Of a stretch of DNA of 64,000 nt, positions 1 through 11,548 are shown one piece after another. The translations under genes and the position numbers were made by a program. Position 1 is the stretch's first letter, and each line of letters starts with the position of its first letter. Origin of the DNA: Closterium sp. Naga37s-1 (Eukaryota > Streptophyta > Zygnematophyceae > Desmidiales > Closteriaceae). The notes under the pieces were generated by a model. It was not told the origin of the DNA, did not search any database, and saw only the letters and a list, made by a program, of their open reading frames with translations. Where the stretch lies: NCBI GenBank assembly GCA_947471745.1, contig CANJKZ010000535.1, positions 60,001 to 124,000 of the forward strand, in the 5' to 3' direction.

Positions 1-700
1 GATGTGAACAGTGCGCCTCATGCCACTGACTCACTCCCACTCCCTCCTCCTCGCCTCTGCCCTCTGTCTATCCCCTACAGAAGCAGCTCCAGGCGCTAAC
101 AATGTGGAGGAGTACGCAGAAGCCATGCTCAATGGCACTGTGTTGGGCTGTGAACGGTGCAAGCAACACTTGCTACTCACACACACTCCTTCCTGCTCCC
201 ACACTCCTCTGTCTCTCCCCAACAGAAGCAGCTCCAGGCACTCAACAGCGTGGACGAATATGCGGACGCCATGCTGAATGGCACCATGGTGGGGGTGGTG
301 GACTGTGAGCACTACGCACCTCATGCTGCCCACACTCCTTCCTCCTTCCCTTTCACCTCAACAGAAGCAGCTCCAGGCACTCAACAGCGTGGACGAGTAC
401 GCAGAGGCCATGCTGAATGGCACCGTGGTGGGGGTGGTGGACGAGCGTCCCTTCCTCGACCTCATTCTCTCGCAAGACTGCACCTTCACCACGGGGGAGG
501 CAGACATTTCCACCCTCGGATGGGCCTTTGTGAGTGGAAGGCACCCACCCACCCACCCGTGTGTTGTTGCGGTTTCTGAGTTGGTTAAAGGAAGAGCTTC
601 GTGGACGAGCGTCCCTTCCTCTACCTCATTCTCTCACCTTCAACACCGGGGAAGCACACATTTCCACCCTCGGATGGGCCTTTGTGAGTGTGTGGCGCTT
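1..700 (+). repeat. Tandem exon copies in GLR1 (KQLQALNSVDEYAEAML exon)
   Basis: The start of the 365-529 exon, with its acceptor (…acag/AAGCAGCTCC), also occurs at about 80-155 and 224-300. A copy of its 3' half (GTGGACGAGCGTCCC… to TGGGCCTTT/GTGAGT) lies at about 600-690. Only 365-529 is complete and has both splice sites. Copies start or stop inside the exon and carry flanking intron sequence, so they are segmental tandem duplications, not retrocopies. Confidence 0.85.
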
Positions 701-3700
701 GGTAAGAGGTGTGTGTGTGCGATCTGCAAAGCGCGTGACCTTCTCCAACCTTCTCCAACCTTCTCCAACCTTCTTCAACCCCCTCCAACCTTCTTCAACC
801 CCCTCCAACATTCTTCAACCCCCTCCAACCTTCTTCATCCCTCTCCAACCTTCTTCATCCCTCTCCAACCTTCTTCACGCTTCTTACCCCTCTTGAACCA
901 ACCCTGCACTCCTCGCATTCACCAGGCCTTCCAGAAGGGATCAAATCTGGCCGTTGATCTAAGCAAGGCCATCGCCCAGCTGAGCGAAACAGGCCAGCTG
1001 CGAACCATCCACAGCAACTACGTGCCTGTGAGTGGCTATGGACTTGCAGTAAGCATGGGTGCGCCTGTGAGTGTCTATGGACTTGTAAGCATGGGTGCGC
1101 CTGTGAGTGTTGACAGGATCTTGAGGGGAAAGGTGCGTGTAAAGGGTGATTCACCAGTCTGTAAGGGTGATGTGCCAGAAAGGGGGTGATTTGCCAGAAA
1201 GGGGGTGATTTGCCTTCAGGGTTTTCGAGAATATGTTTTCTGCTTCCATCACCATGCTAGTCTGAGCTCAGACTGCTTCCATCACCATGCTAGTCTGAGC
1301 TCTTTCTTTTCGTGCTTCCACCTTGTAGCACAACCTAGCATGCAGTGGGCAGGGGAGCGGGTGGGGCGTGATTTGATTAGGGAGCCTGGAAGCGTCAGTG
1401 GGGGACAATGTCAGACTTTTGAGGCGCCTCAGTGGGAGACAATGGGAGACAACGAATTTCAGTTGTCAGTTGCATCTTGTTCCAAACGCCTTGCTCCCCC
1501 ATCCCCACATCTCGACACAACCCCCCTCCCCCCCCCCACAGAACAACCTGACGTGCAGTGGGGACGCAAGCGGGGCGTCATCGGATAGCCTGGGAGCAGA
1601 GGGCTGTCACGGCATGTCATTCGGAGCGGAGCTCATCCTTGCACCACCATGTTAACCTGACCTCTTCACCTTCTTGCCCCCGCCCCCTGAACCTCCCACA
1701 GAACAACCTGACGTGCAGTGGGGACGCAAGCGGGGGGTCATCGGAGAGTCTGGGAGCGGAGGGGTTTCAGAACCTGTTCATCCTGTACGGCGTCATGGCC
1801 ACCTTCGCCTGCCTCATGTACCTCGCCGTGCTGCTCTACCGCGGCCACCTCGCCAAGAAGCAAGTGTTTTCTTCCCTTTCTTTGTTTCTCTTTCACACGT
1901 GACTGAGAGGTATGTGGTGTGCCTTGAGGAAACACCGCACCACATCACGCCACCTTCGCCTGCCTCATGTACCTCGCCGTGCTGCTCTACCGCGGCCACC
2001 TCGCCAAGAAGTAGGTTGTCGTGCTGCTTTCTTCACTCCTGCCTGGGAGGAGGTATGGCTTGTGTCTTGAGGGGCACCACAGCAAGCCACCTTCGCCTGC
2101 CTCATGTACCTTGGCGTGCTGCTCTACCGCGGCCACCTCGCCAAGAAGTAGGTGGTCTTGCTGCTTTCTTCACTCCTGCCTGGGAGGAGGTATGGCTTGT
2201 GTCTTGAGGGGCACCACAGCAAGGCACCTTCGCCTGCCTCATGTACCTCGCTGTGCTGCTCTACCGCGGCCACCTCGCCAAGAAGTAGGAGATTTTCCCT
2301 TTTCTCTTTTTTTTCCTCATTTCCACGCCTGCCTGAGAGGTATGTTGTGTGGTTTGAGGCGCACCACACCTCCCCAAGCCACCTTCGCCTGCCTCATGTA
2401 CCTTGGCGTGCTGCTCCACCGCGGCCACCTCGCCAAGAAGTAGGCCTTTTCCTGATTTTGTATTCACGCCTGGCCTAGTGGTGTGTCATGTGCTAAAAGG
2501 AGCGCCATGGACTGGACGGCCACCTTCGCCTGTCTCGTGTACTTTCCCAGAAGAAAGCCTTTTTTTTTTTTTCTTTTTCTTTTTTTTTTTCCGGCCTGGA
2601 TTCTCTTATGCACGTCCCTCCTCACATCATCGTCTCCATATATTTGGTCTCTGCGATAGTCTTGTTTTGAGTCGATTTATCTGGTCTCTAAGATAGTCTC
2701 TTAGCCCGCCATCCCGGCCCGGTTTCAGAAATACACCTTGAGGTCCATTCCGGCCTTCTTAACTTCTGCATTTCTTTGCGCTCTGTTTTCCTGTTCCGCC
2801 TGGTGGTGTTACGCAGGGAGTTGGAGGAGGAGGGAGAGGAAGTGAGTGGGGGCATGTCTGCAATCAAGGCGAAGCCATGGATGAATCCCTTCAAGCACGT
2901 CATCTACCTCTATAACCTTGTGAGTGCATGTACTCCTGCAGTCATGCATGCAACCCTGCATGCGCTCATGCATGTGGTCTTGCATGGGCTCATGCATATT
3001 GTCTTGCATGCGCTCATGCATGTGGTCTTGCATGTGCTCATGCATATTGTCTTGCATGTGCTCATGCATATTGTCTTGCATGTGCGCATGCATATCGTCT
3101 TGCATGCGCTCATGCATGTTGTCTTGCATGTGCTCATGCATATTGTCTTGCATGTGCTCATGCATATTGTCTTGCATGCGCTCATGCATATTGTCTTGCA
3201 TGCGCTCATGCATATTGTCTTGCATGCGCTCATGCATATTGTCTTGCATGTGCTCATGCATATTGTCTTGCATGTGCTCATGCATATTGTCTTGCATGTG
3301 CTCATGCATATTGTCTTGCATGTGCTCATGCATATTGTCTTGCATGTGCTCATGCATATTGTCTTGCATGTGCGAATGCATATTGTCTTGCATGTGCTCA
3401 TGCATATTGTCTTGCATGCGCTCATGCATATTGTCTTGCATGCGCTCATGCATATTGTCTTGCATGCGCTCATGCATATTGTCTTGCATGCGCTCATGCA
3501 TATTGTCTTGCATGTGCTCATGCATATTGTCTTGCATGCGCTCATGCATATTGTCTTGCATGTGCTCATGCATATTGTCTTGCATGTGCTCATGCATATT
3601 GTCTTGCATGCGCTCATGCATATTGTCTTGCATGCGCTCATGCATATTGTCTTGCATGGGCGAATGCATATTGTCTTGCATGTGCTCATGCATATTGTCT

Positions 3701-4224
3701 TGCATGTGCTCATGCATATTGTCTTGCATGTGCTCATGCATATTGTCTTGCATGCGCTCATGCATATTGTCTTGCATGTGCTCATGCATATTGTCTTGCA
3801 TGTGCTCATGCATATTGTCTTGCATGTGCTCATGCATATTGTCTTGCATGTGCTCATGCATATTGTCTTGCATGTGCTCATGCATATTGTCTTGCATGTG
3901 CTCATGCATATTGTCTTGCATGTGCTCATGCATATTGTCTTGCATGTGCTCATGCATATTGTCTTGCATGCGCTCATCCGTGTGCCAACTGCTGCCTCCC
4001 GGGATCGCCTCTTGTGGGATCTACTCCTTTCCATAATGCATTCGGTACCTTTTTGTGCCAATGTGTTGTTTTTTCAGGGTGTGGCATGGAGCATTGCACG
4101 CAATATTGAGTGTGACGACGAGCCATTCTATGAAGCTGACTCGCAGATGTTTGATACGTATGATAACCAGTCAGAGTTCACAAATGGGACTGACGAAGGC
4201 CCAAAGCGAGATATTGACCGTTGA
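1..4224 (+). CDS. GLR: Glutamate receptor-like channel (GLR1), 3' part, 5' end outside window
   Basis: C-terminal part of a plant-type ionotropic glutamate receptor-like cation channel, expected in a cell membrane. Exons deduced from splice consensus and frame: 365-529 (ligand-binding lobe S2, with VDERPF and ISTLGWAF), 926-1027 (AFQKGSNLAVDLSKAI, end of S2), 1702-1859 (NNLTCSG linker, then the M4 membrane helix LFILYGVMATFACLMYLAV), 2817-2919 (acidic cytosolic tail ELEEEGEE) and 4078-4224 (tail, stop TGA). Phases close throughout: 165, 102, 158+103, 147 nt. The third exon uses a GC donor (AAGAA/GCAAGT). The amino-terminal domain, S1 and pore must lie left of the window. Introns hold several degraded copies of these same exons and a long 24-bp minisatellite. 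Same family and orientation as the GLR at 46.6-62.6 kb. Family assignment is firm; exon ends are by eye. Confidence 0.85.
738..882. repeat. Pyrimidine-rich 10/20-bp tandem repeat
   Basis: Repeated TTCTTCAACC / CCCTCCAACC decamers in the intron ahead of the 926-1027 GLR1 exon. They extend the polypyrimidine stretch upstream of the acceptor at 925. Confidence 0.85.
1330..2560 (+). repeat. Tandem copies of the GLR1 M4 exon
   Basis: The 5' part of the M4 exon (AACAACCTGACGTGCAGTGGGGACGC) is present at 1542 and degraded near 1330, ahead of the complete exon at 1702. The 3' part, encoding ATFACLMYLAVLLYRGHLAKK, is repeated at about 1949, 2088, 2225 and 2380, with a relic near 2520. The 3' copies lack an acceptor. 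The first two end in AAGAA/GTAGGT, a normal GT donor in the same phase as the GC donor of the primary copy. Confidence 0.85.
2936..3985. repeat. 24-bp minisatellite, about 44 copies, in a GLR1 intron
   Basis: Units of 24 bp built around CTCATGCATATTGTCTTGCA, starting just after the donor at 2920 and ending about 90 bp before the acceptor at 4077. The period is a multiple of three and the unit lacks stops in most frames, so long spurious open frames run through it on both strands (for example an eight-residue MHIVLHVL repeat). Flanking exons join in phase without it, so I treat it as intronic. Confidence 0.95.
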
Positions 4225-4904
4225 TTGGAGCAGCATCCGAACGTGCTGTCGTCGCAGGCGTCGGTGCGTCGGTTCTCCTGTTCTTGCTTATCTATTGCTT
4301 GTATTGTTTCACGCGTGGCACACCTAAGCTGCAAACAATACTCGAGTTGTTATTTCAGTCGATGCTTTATCCGGTAGCTTTTGCTGTGGTGAGCTAGTGC
4401 TCAGTCTAGTGCATTAACAGGCCTGTGAGCCAATGGTAAAGGTAAAGGAGGGGGGAGTAACCCCCAGTGCGAAACCCCATTCTGGGGGGCTGGCGGAACT
4501 CGCCGGCACTTGGGTTTGATCCCGCAATCTCATCCTTCGGAAGTCCCATTCTACTTGACTGTGCCACTTCAGGATGGGTAATATGCTATGGATGTACCAT
4601 GCCCTCAGATATGCTTTGTTTTGATTCCTATTACAACTAACACTGTAGCTTGTAGGCAAAGCTTCTCGTGTATCGTGCTTTCTACTACATGGATAATCCT
4701 AAATAGTCTGCGTCTGCTGCCTTCCCAAACCAACCTTTCCAAAAAGCACTTTCGGCCAGACTACACCGGTCCGTCCGACCCATTCTCGAGACCTCCTCGA
4801 GTAGCCCTAGCTTCTCGTGTCCTTGAAACTGCCGACAATTTAGCTGACTGAAAGATCGCAGGTCGTACTTCCGTAATACCCAGCCACCGTGCCTGTCGCA
4901 CGAC
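4225..4904. other. Intergenic region GLR1 to RPF1
   Basis: 680 bp between the GLR1 stop and the RPF1 start codon, holding the GLR1 3' end and the RPF1 promoter. No gene seen. A segment at about 4430-4570 has weak resemblance to pol III A and B boxes (GAGCCAATGGT … GGTTTGATCCC) but is not convincing as a tRNA or SINE. Confidence 0.6.
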
Positions 4905-7900
4905 ATGGCGGCTGATGGAGATCGGAAAGAGAAAGGAAAGGGCAAGGGTATCAAGGTTAGCAAGAAAACCGCAGCTGTGAAACCCAAGAAGCAGGATCGC
5001 GAAGGCCAGCATAGCAAACCGAGCGACGACGATTCTCGTCCACGTGGCAAGCAGAGCGAAGGGGGATCGCGTCCACGTGGCAATCGGAACGAAGAGGGTT
5101 CGCTTCCACGTGGCGGCAGTCGAGATGCTGCTGCCGGAGAGATCTTGCCCGCGAGATTGCTGCCGTCGCAGATTAAGAACAAGCAGAAGCGGTCGGCAGT
5201 GACCGCGAAGCTTCGCGCGGAGAAGGAGAAGGGGAAGAAGCAGCGGCTGAAGCGGCGGCGGCAAGACGAGGAACGCGCAGTGGCGTTGGGGGAAGCGGTA
5301 GGTGGGGGGGAGCGGTGGTTGGGGTTGAAGGCGCAGGTCGGGGGAAGTTCTAAGATAGGCGTGCGGGGAAGGCAGTGAGCACAGAGGTTTCTCACATGAC
5401 GATGATATGGGTTATACTTTAGCCTCGCCAATCGCTGGGTTTCGGGTCTCGGGTTTGGGGTTTATAATTCAGATCCCCTCATGATATGCCCTTCTTTCCC
5501 CTCATAATAAATTGTCCAGATACCCGCTTTCTCGTCGTCATTGTGAACCCTGCTTAAATCTTAAACCCTCGCAGGCCCCACCACGGAAGGCAGCTCGCAC
5601 CATCGACAGCACGCGGGAGGTGGACGAGACTATAGCGCAGCCTGACGACGACGAGGTGACTATAACGAGGAATTCCGTGTGTTTGGCATTGTACTGAGGT
5701 GGGTTTTTTTTATTCGTGTCCTGGATTGATTCACGAGTCAAGACTATAACACAGCCTGACGAGGAAGAGGTGGTTATAACGAGGGAGGAATTGACAAACG
5801 AGGAGGAGGGGGAAGGGTTGGTGGATTGTGAGCGGGTCTGGTGAATCGTGGTTTATGTGGATCATGCGGTGTGAATTGATGATAAGCATTACAAAGCCTC
5901 GCAACGTCTCTGTCTCCTTCCTCCTCCTCTTTACTCCCCCACTCTCCTCCCTCTCACCCTCCCCCTCCTCCTCCACTAGCCCCCATGGCAACACAGCTTC
6001 ACCACACCTTAATTGTAGTTGATTTTACCATCACTTCCTCCATTCTCCTCTCCATACTCCCTTCTTCCCCCCCTTCCTCCCATGCATCGTAACACCACAG
6101 TTGCATGCAGACGAGACGAGGCACAGGACGAGTTCGCTCCGCACTTTTTTGAGGTGCCTCATGAAGAGAAACACCGTCCCCCCCCACCCTTCCCCCCCTT
6201 CCCCCCCTTCACCCACCACCACCACCCCCCCCCCCCCCCCATGGCAACACCACCACAGTTGCATGCGGACGAGGCACAGGACGAGTTCGCTCCACTCCAC
6301 ACGTGATTTTAAGGTGCCTTGTGCACAGAACTTCCCCCCTCCTTACCCCCTTGCCTCCCTTCTCACCCACCACCACCCCCCCATCACAACTCCACAGCTG
6401 CATGCAGACGAGGCACAGGACGAGTTCGCCCCGCACTTCAACCGAGAGAGGCCGCCCAAAGTGCTGATTACCACGTGCCAACGGATACACCAGGTAAGGC
6501 TGCTTCCTTCTGCAATAGCTTTTTGTTTGTTTGTTTGTTCTTTGATGTTTTTTCCTTTTCCTAGAGAGGCTGATGCCATCAAATAGTGTGGTGCTGCAAC
6601 AGTGTCATTTTCTACACTGCCTGCCTGTCCTTCACCCAGTTTGTTTTTCATCATCTGCTTGCCTTACCCTGTTTCCGTCATTGTCGATTGCCCCCTGTTG
6701 CATTCCTTGATCGCAGGCAATGAAGCAGTTGATAAAGGAGCTTTTAGTGGTCATTCCGGGATCGGAGTACTATGAGAGGCGGCAGTATCGCATTAAGGAG
6801 GTGCGTGTGAGGCAGTAGGGGAGGGCATGAGTGTGTGAGGTGCAGGAAGAGGAGACTTCGTGTGTGTGTGTGTGGTATTAGGGAAGGTGCATGTATCATT
6901 CCAGGGTCGGAGTACTATGAGAGGCGGCAATATCGCATCAAGGAGGTGCCTGCAGTGTTGCTCTATCTCAGCACTCTTCACTTTCCCGTCATTTCATTTC
7001 TCTTTGATCTCCGTCTCTGGTCTTTTTACTGAAAAAAATACTAATAAATAAAAAACCCAAGTACTGTGGATTGCACACCCCTGTCCCTCCTTCCCACTTG
7101 CCTGCGAGTGCAAATTCTGCAGTACGCATTGACACGGGAATACACAGCTACAGCACAACTAACAACACCTATCCCTCCCTCCCCTCGTCTTGCCTGCGAG
7201 TGCAGATAGTGCAGTACGCATCAGCGAGGGACTACACGGCTGTGATCGTGATCAACGAGAATCGAAGCAAGCCAAGTGGGTTTAGGAAACAGTTTTGCTT
7301 TGGCACAGGTTTTGAAAAACAGTTTTTGCACTTGCTTTGGGAAATGGTTTGGCACAGTGCAAAACTGTTTCCCAAAACATGTCTCTGTTTTGCACACAGT
7401 TTCTTCTCTGTGTTTCTGTGCGCTGTCCCAGACCTAGCCAAGTGTCGTGCATGCATTCATGCATTCACCCCAATGTTGCGCGTGCGTGGGTTTCTGCTCT
7501 GTCGATTTGGAAGGGTTTGAGAGCGCCATTTTGCAACATGCCTGTATCAGTCCCTTCCATCTCTAGTTTCGTCTCTAGCTTCCTCCCTAGCATCGACTTG
7601 ATTTTTGTCGACTCAAAAATCAACGTCGTATGGGGTGCATTATCCGTCCCACTCCCCGACCTACATCCCCTTCCCTCTACCCCCTTCCCAGATGCACTTA
7701 TGCTCATCGGCTTGCCAGAGGGCCCCACTGCTCTCTTCAAGCTCTCCAGCCTCGTCCTGAGGAAAGACATCAAGGTGAGAGAGACAGGGGGCTTGAAGCA
7801 TAGGTGTGAGCTGCAGGTTTCAAATCTGGAACGATTTGGGAGAATTCTCAAAAATCGCTCACAGGGGCGAGCGGCATCGCATCTGCTTTTGAGTCAACTC

Positions 7901-9532
7901 AAAGGCGAGCAGCATTGCATCTCCTCACGAAGAAGGGTGTTACTGAGAAACCCTTAAAATAACATATATAATATTTTATCTTCCTTCCTTTCTCCTTCTT
8001 CCCTGCCCCTCCTCTCCGCCCCTCCCTCCACTTTCAGAACGCAGGGCGGGCAACAGGGCACCTCCCAGAGCTCATTCTCAACAACTTCTCCACACGCCTG
8101 GGCCACCGGGTCGGACGGTGCGTGTGTGGGAGTGTGGGAGGGTGTGGGGAGGGGAAGGGTGGGGTGTGTCTATGTGTGTGTGTGTGTTTGTGGTGTGTAT
8201 TTGTGCATGCATGTGGGCGGGCAACAGGGCATCTCCCAGAGCTCATTCTCATCAACTTCTCCACACGCCTCAGGCACCGAGTTGGACGGTTCGTATGGGT
8301 GGAAACAGGGAGGGGGATAGGAGGACGTGGATTGGGAAGTGGGGAAGGGTACGTGTGTATGTGTGCCTGTGCATGCACGTGGGTGGCCAATGTCCCATCC
8401 ACCCGAGCTCATTCTCAGCAACTTCTCCACACGCCTGGGGCACCGAGGGGACGGTGTGTGCAGGGGGGATGGGGGGAGAGAAGGGTAGGGTGTGTCTATG
8501 TGTGTCCGTACATGCGTGCGGACAACATTGCATTGCATCTCCCCAAGCTCTTTATTACCAACGTCCTTACATGGCTTGGATATCGTGCGTGTGTGATGGG
8601 GAGGTGGTGCTGGTATCATGTGTGTGTGTGTGCGTGTGTGTGCATGTGTGTGCGTGTGTGTGCATGTGTGTGCGTACGTGCATACGTACATGTATGCTGA
8701 TGACAAAGCCAACATTTAATATTTCCATTTTACCTCATTCCCTTCCCCCCTCCATTTCCGCTTGCTACATCTTCCCTCCTCCATTCTCATGGCATCTCTG
8801 CTCCACAGGATCTAGAATGCGCCTTGAGTCCACTCAGAATCACTTCAACTTCTAATTGACTCCTCTTTCCCTTTCCCGCACCTCTCTCTCCTGCCACCAG
8901 CCTGCTGGCCTCTCTGTTTCCGCAGGACCCAGAGTTCAAGGGCAGGAGGGTGGTCACCCTGCACAACTCTGCCCCCCACCCCCTTACTGCATTTCACTAG
9001 CCTACTGGCCTCTCTGTTCCTGCAGGACCCAGAGTTATGCACTTGCATCACGACTTCTGACTCCCTCCGTTTTCCGTTTCCCGCATCTCCCCCCCTCACT
9101 CCACCAGCCTACTGGCCTCTCTGTTCCCGCAGGACCCAGAGTTCAAGGGCAGAAGGGTGGTCACGCTGCACAACCAGCGCGATTTCATTTTCTTCCGCCA
9201 CCACAGGTGCGTGGTGTGGTAACACACACACAGGCACACACATGCGCGCTCGCGCACACACACTGTATGAGTGAGTTTGAGTGAGTTTGGGTTGTACCAA
9301 TGAAGCTGGAGTTCAATGGCAGAAGGGTGGTCACTCTGCACAACCAGCGCGGTTTCATCTTCTTCCGCCACCACAGGTGCGTGGCGTGGCACGCACACAC
9401 AGTGACACAGACACTGTTTGAGTGTGAATTGTACTGATGAAGCTGGACTGGACTCGAGGGTAGGAGAGTGGTCACTCTGCACAACCAGAAGGGTTTCATC
9501 TTATTCCGCCACCACAGGTGTGTGGTGTGGTA

Positions 9533-9566
<34 letters not shown>

Positions 9567-10250
9567 GCATACACACACACACACGCGCGCGCGCGCACAC
9601 ACACACACACTCACTCACTCTCTCACACACACCGTGTTGCTCACACGCTGCATTGCATTCCCCCCCTCGCACGCACCAGGTACATATTTGAGGATCCGGA
9701 GAGGCGGGACGAGTCGCTGGGGTTGAGAAAGAGTGTGGTGTGAGTCGACTAAGAACATACCAGTCACCATTCAAACATTGCATCTTCCCCCCTTCGCATG
9801 CACCAGGTACATATTCGAAGATCCGGAGAGTAGAGACGAGTCGCTGGGGCTGAGAAAGAAGAAGGCGCGGGAGGAGAAGGAGAGGGCGGGCATGTTGAAG
9901 CGCAAGAAAGCAGCGGAGGCGGCAGCAGCAGGGAAGAAGACTGGCAGCGTGGGCGCATCGCTGGGCATTTTCACTCGCCTGCAGGTGGGAGATGAGAGAT
10001 TGAGGGGTGGGAGGTTGATGGTGAGATGAGGTTGGACGGGGGATGGTGAGATGAGGTTGGACGGGGGATGGTGAGATGTAGGGGGGGCAGCAGCGGCGGC
10101 AGCAGGGAAGAAGACTGGCAGCGTGGGCGCATCGCTGGGCATTTTCACTCGCCTGCAGGTGAGATACGATTGTGAAGTGGGGGTTTCAACGTGCGTGAAC
10201 CCAAACAAATTCGTGGTGTCTCTCTCATACCCAACATTCTAATCCATGCA

Positions 10251-10306
<56 letters not shown>

Positions 10307-10907
10307 ACTGACACGCATTCTCTCTCCCTCTCAACTCCCTCCTGCCTCCTCTCTCCTCCGCCTCTGTGAGTGCAGGAGTGTGGCCCGCGATTCACGCTCA
10401 AGCTTATGAGTGTGCAGCGGGGCACGTTTGACTCCAAGGGAGGGGAATACGAGTGGGTGTATAAGGTGAGTCCATCAATGCCAGCACAGGTTCAGTTCAG
10501 TCCCCTGTACGAGTGGGTACAAGGTGAAACTAGTACTTCATGTAAGAGTAAAACCTCACTATGTGCACCCATGAACTGCATGCGAGCAAAACCTCATCAC
10601 GTGCACCCATTCCCATTGCACGTGGTTTGGATCTGAAGGTGAGGGGGGAGGTCTGTGAATGTGAGTGTGTCTATTGAACAAGTGCTTTGGTGGGAAAAGG
10701 TCTGCAATGGAGTGCAATGGGAAAGATGTGCCTTGAGGTGTCGTGCATTCTCTTTCCCCATTCCTTTGACCCTTTGCCCACCGTCTGTCAGCCTACGGTA
10801 CCCTTTGTCGATCCAGACCTTCCCACTTCCCACTTCCCCACGTCCCTTCCCTTTTTTTCCATTGGCAGAACGACATGGACACAAGCAGGAGAAGGTTCTT
10901 CCTGTAA
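4905..10907 (+). CDS. RPF1: Ribosome production factor 1, Brix domain (11 exons)
   Basis: Nucleolar factor of the Brix family, needed for 60S subunit maturation (5S RNP/27S pre-rRNA steps in yeast). Exons: 4905-5297, 5575-5655, 6398-6493, 6717-6800, 7206-7275, 7692-7774, 8038-8117, 9108-9206, 9807-9984, 10376-10465, 10869-10907. All phases close, giving about 430 aa. Conserved blocks in order: basic N-terminus with [133 protein letters not shown] and the terminal [11 protein letters not shown]. It is longer than the ~350-aa human protein because of a basic N-terminus and a Lys/Ala-rich insert after YIFE. Several exons have nearby partial duplicates. Confidence 0.93.
5750..9690 (+). repeat. 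Duplicated exon fragments within RPF1 introns
   Basis: Partial copies flank the working exons. End of exon 2: about 5742-5771. Start of exon 3 ([11 protein letters not shown]): about 6102 and 6255. Exon 4 end: about 6904-6948. Exon 5 start: about 7106. Exon 7 ([16 protein letters not shown]): near 8219, 8390 and 8520. Exon 8 ([20 protein letters not shown]): near 8900, 9000, 9310 and 9455, two of them ending in CCACAG/GTGCGT-like donors. Exon 9 start: about 9679-9740, with its end repeated at 10088-10160. Each copy carries intron flank, so these are local tandem duplications. Confidence 0.85.
9533..9632. repeat. CA/CG dinucleotide microsatellite
   Basis: Run of CA with an internal CG stretch (ACACGCGCGCGCGCACAC) and CTCACTC variants, in the RPF1 intron before exon 9. 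Confidence 0.9.
10254..10304. repeat. 51-nt poly(A) run
   Basis: Uninterrupted A tract in the RPF1 intron between exons 9 and 10, directly after ATGCAGGT. It could be a retroposon tail remnant, but I see no body attached, and it may equally be slippage. Confidence 0.9.
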
Positions 10908-11548
10908 AGGCTTCAGATTCAGACGTCCAGTTATAACCAACTTTCAGTTACAAGGCTCTAGCCAGCCCCAGTTGGAGGAGCCTGCCGATGAAGAGTTGGC
11001 CTGCCCAGTCATCCCTTATGATGCATTTGGAAATTTGAGATGCCATTGTCAACCTGAAATGCTGCTGATCCTGACGAATGTTTGCATTGCCTCAAATGGA
11101 ACGTGAGATGAAGATTCTGGCTGGCACTAAATGGTGGCACCAGATTGAAGTGTATTTCGAAGCTTGAATGGCCCAACCCAAACACTGTCTACCACATGCA
11201 AGCCGCCTCAGAACTTGCTGTATTCCGAGCTTTGACTGAGACAGGACACTTATACCGTAGCAAGCAAGAGGTCACAGATCAGTGCCGCCAGCACTGCAAT
11301 TCCATAGCACAGGGAGGAAAAGACGAATTCCCAATAAGTAGGAGCCACGCTATGCATGAAACTCATTCAGACCCACCCAGTGCTTTCAAAAGGGTGAAAC
11401 TAAAGCTCTTTATCGCCACGCTACGCAACAACTTCCTTGCATTGCAACTGCTTCGCGTCTATTTTCCTTCTGTCATTTTCTCAGAGCAACCGCAGCTGCT
11501 GGTTCCTTTCAACTGCTTACCAACAACCTACTCCCTCAAAACCCCCTC
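10908..11548. other. Tail-to-tail intergenic region RPF1/SYF1
   Basis: Shared 3' region of two convergent genes. No coding segment, RNA gene or repeat recognised. Polyadenylation signals were not assigned. Confidence 0.6.

Noticed and set aside
2776..4224. A 482-codon open frame of MHIVLHVL repeats running into the GLR1 tail
   Set aside because: It is the 24-bp intronic array plus the flanking exons. The exons join in phase through standard GT-AG sites without it, and open frames occur on both strands because the unit lacks stops.
4425..4575. tRNA or tRNA-derived SINE
   Set aside because: A- and B-box resemblance is weak, there is no cloverleaf I can draw, and no poly(A) end or target duplication is evident.
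7263..7400. Repeated GGAAACAGTTTTGC-type sequence as a structured RNA
   Set aside because: A few imperfect copies of a 20-35-bp unit in an RPF1 intron; no stable conserved fold could be supported by eye.
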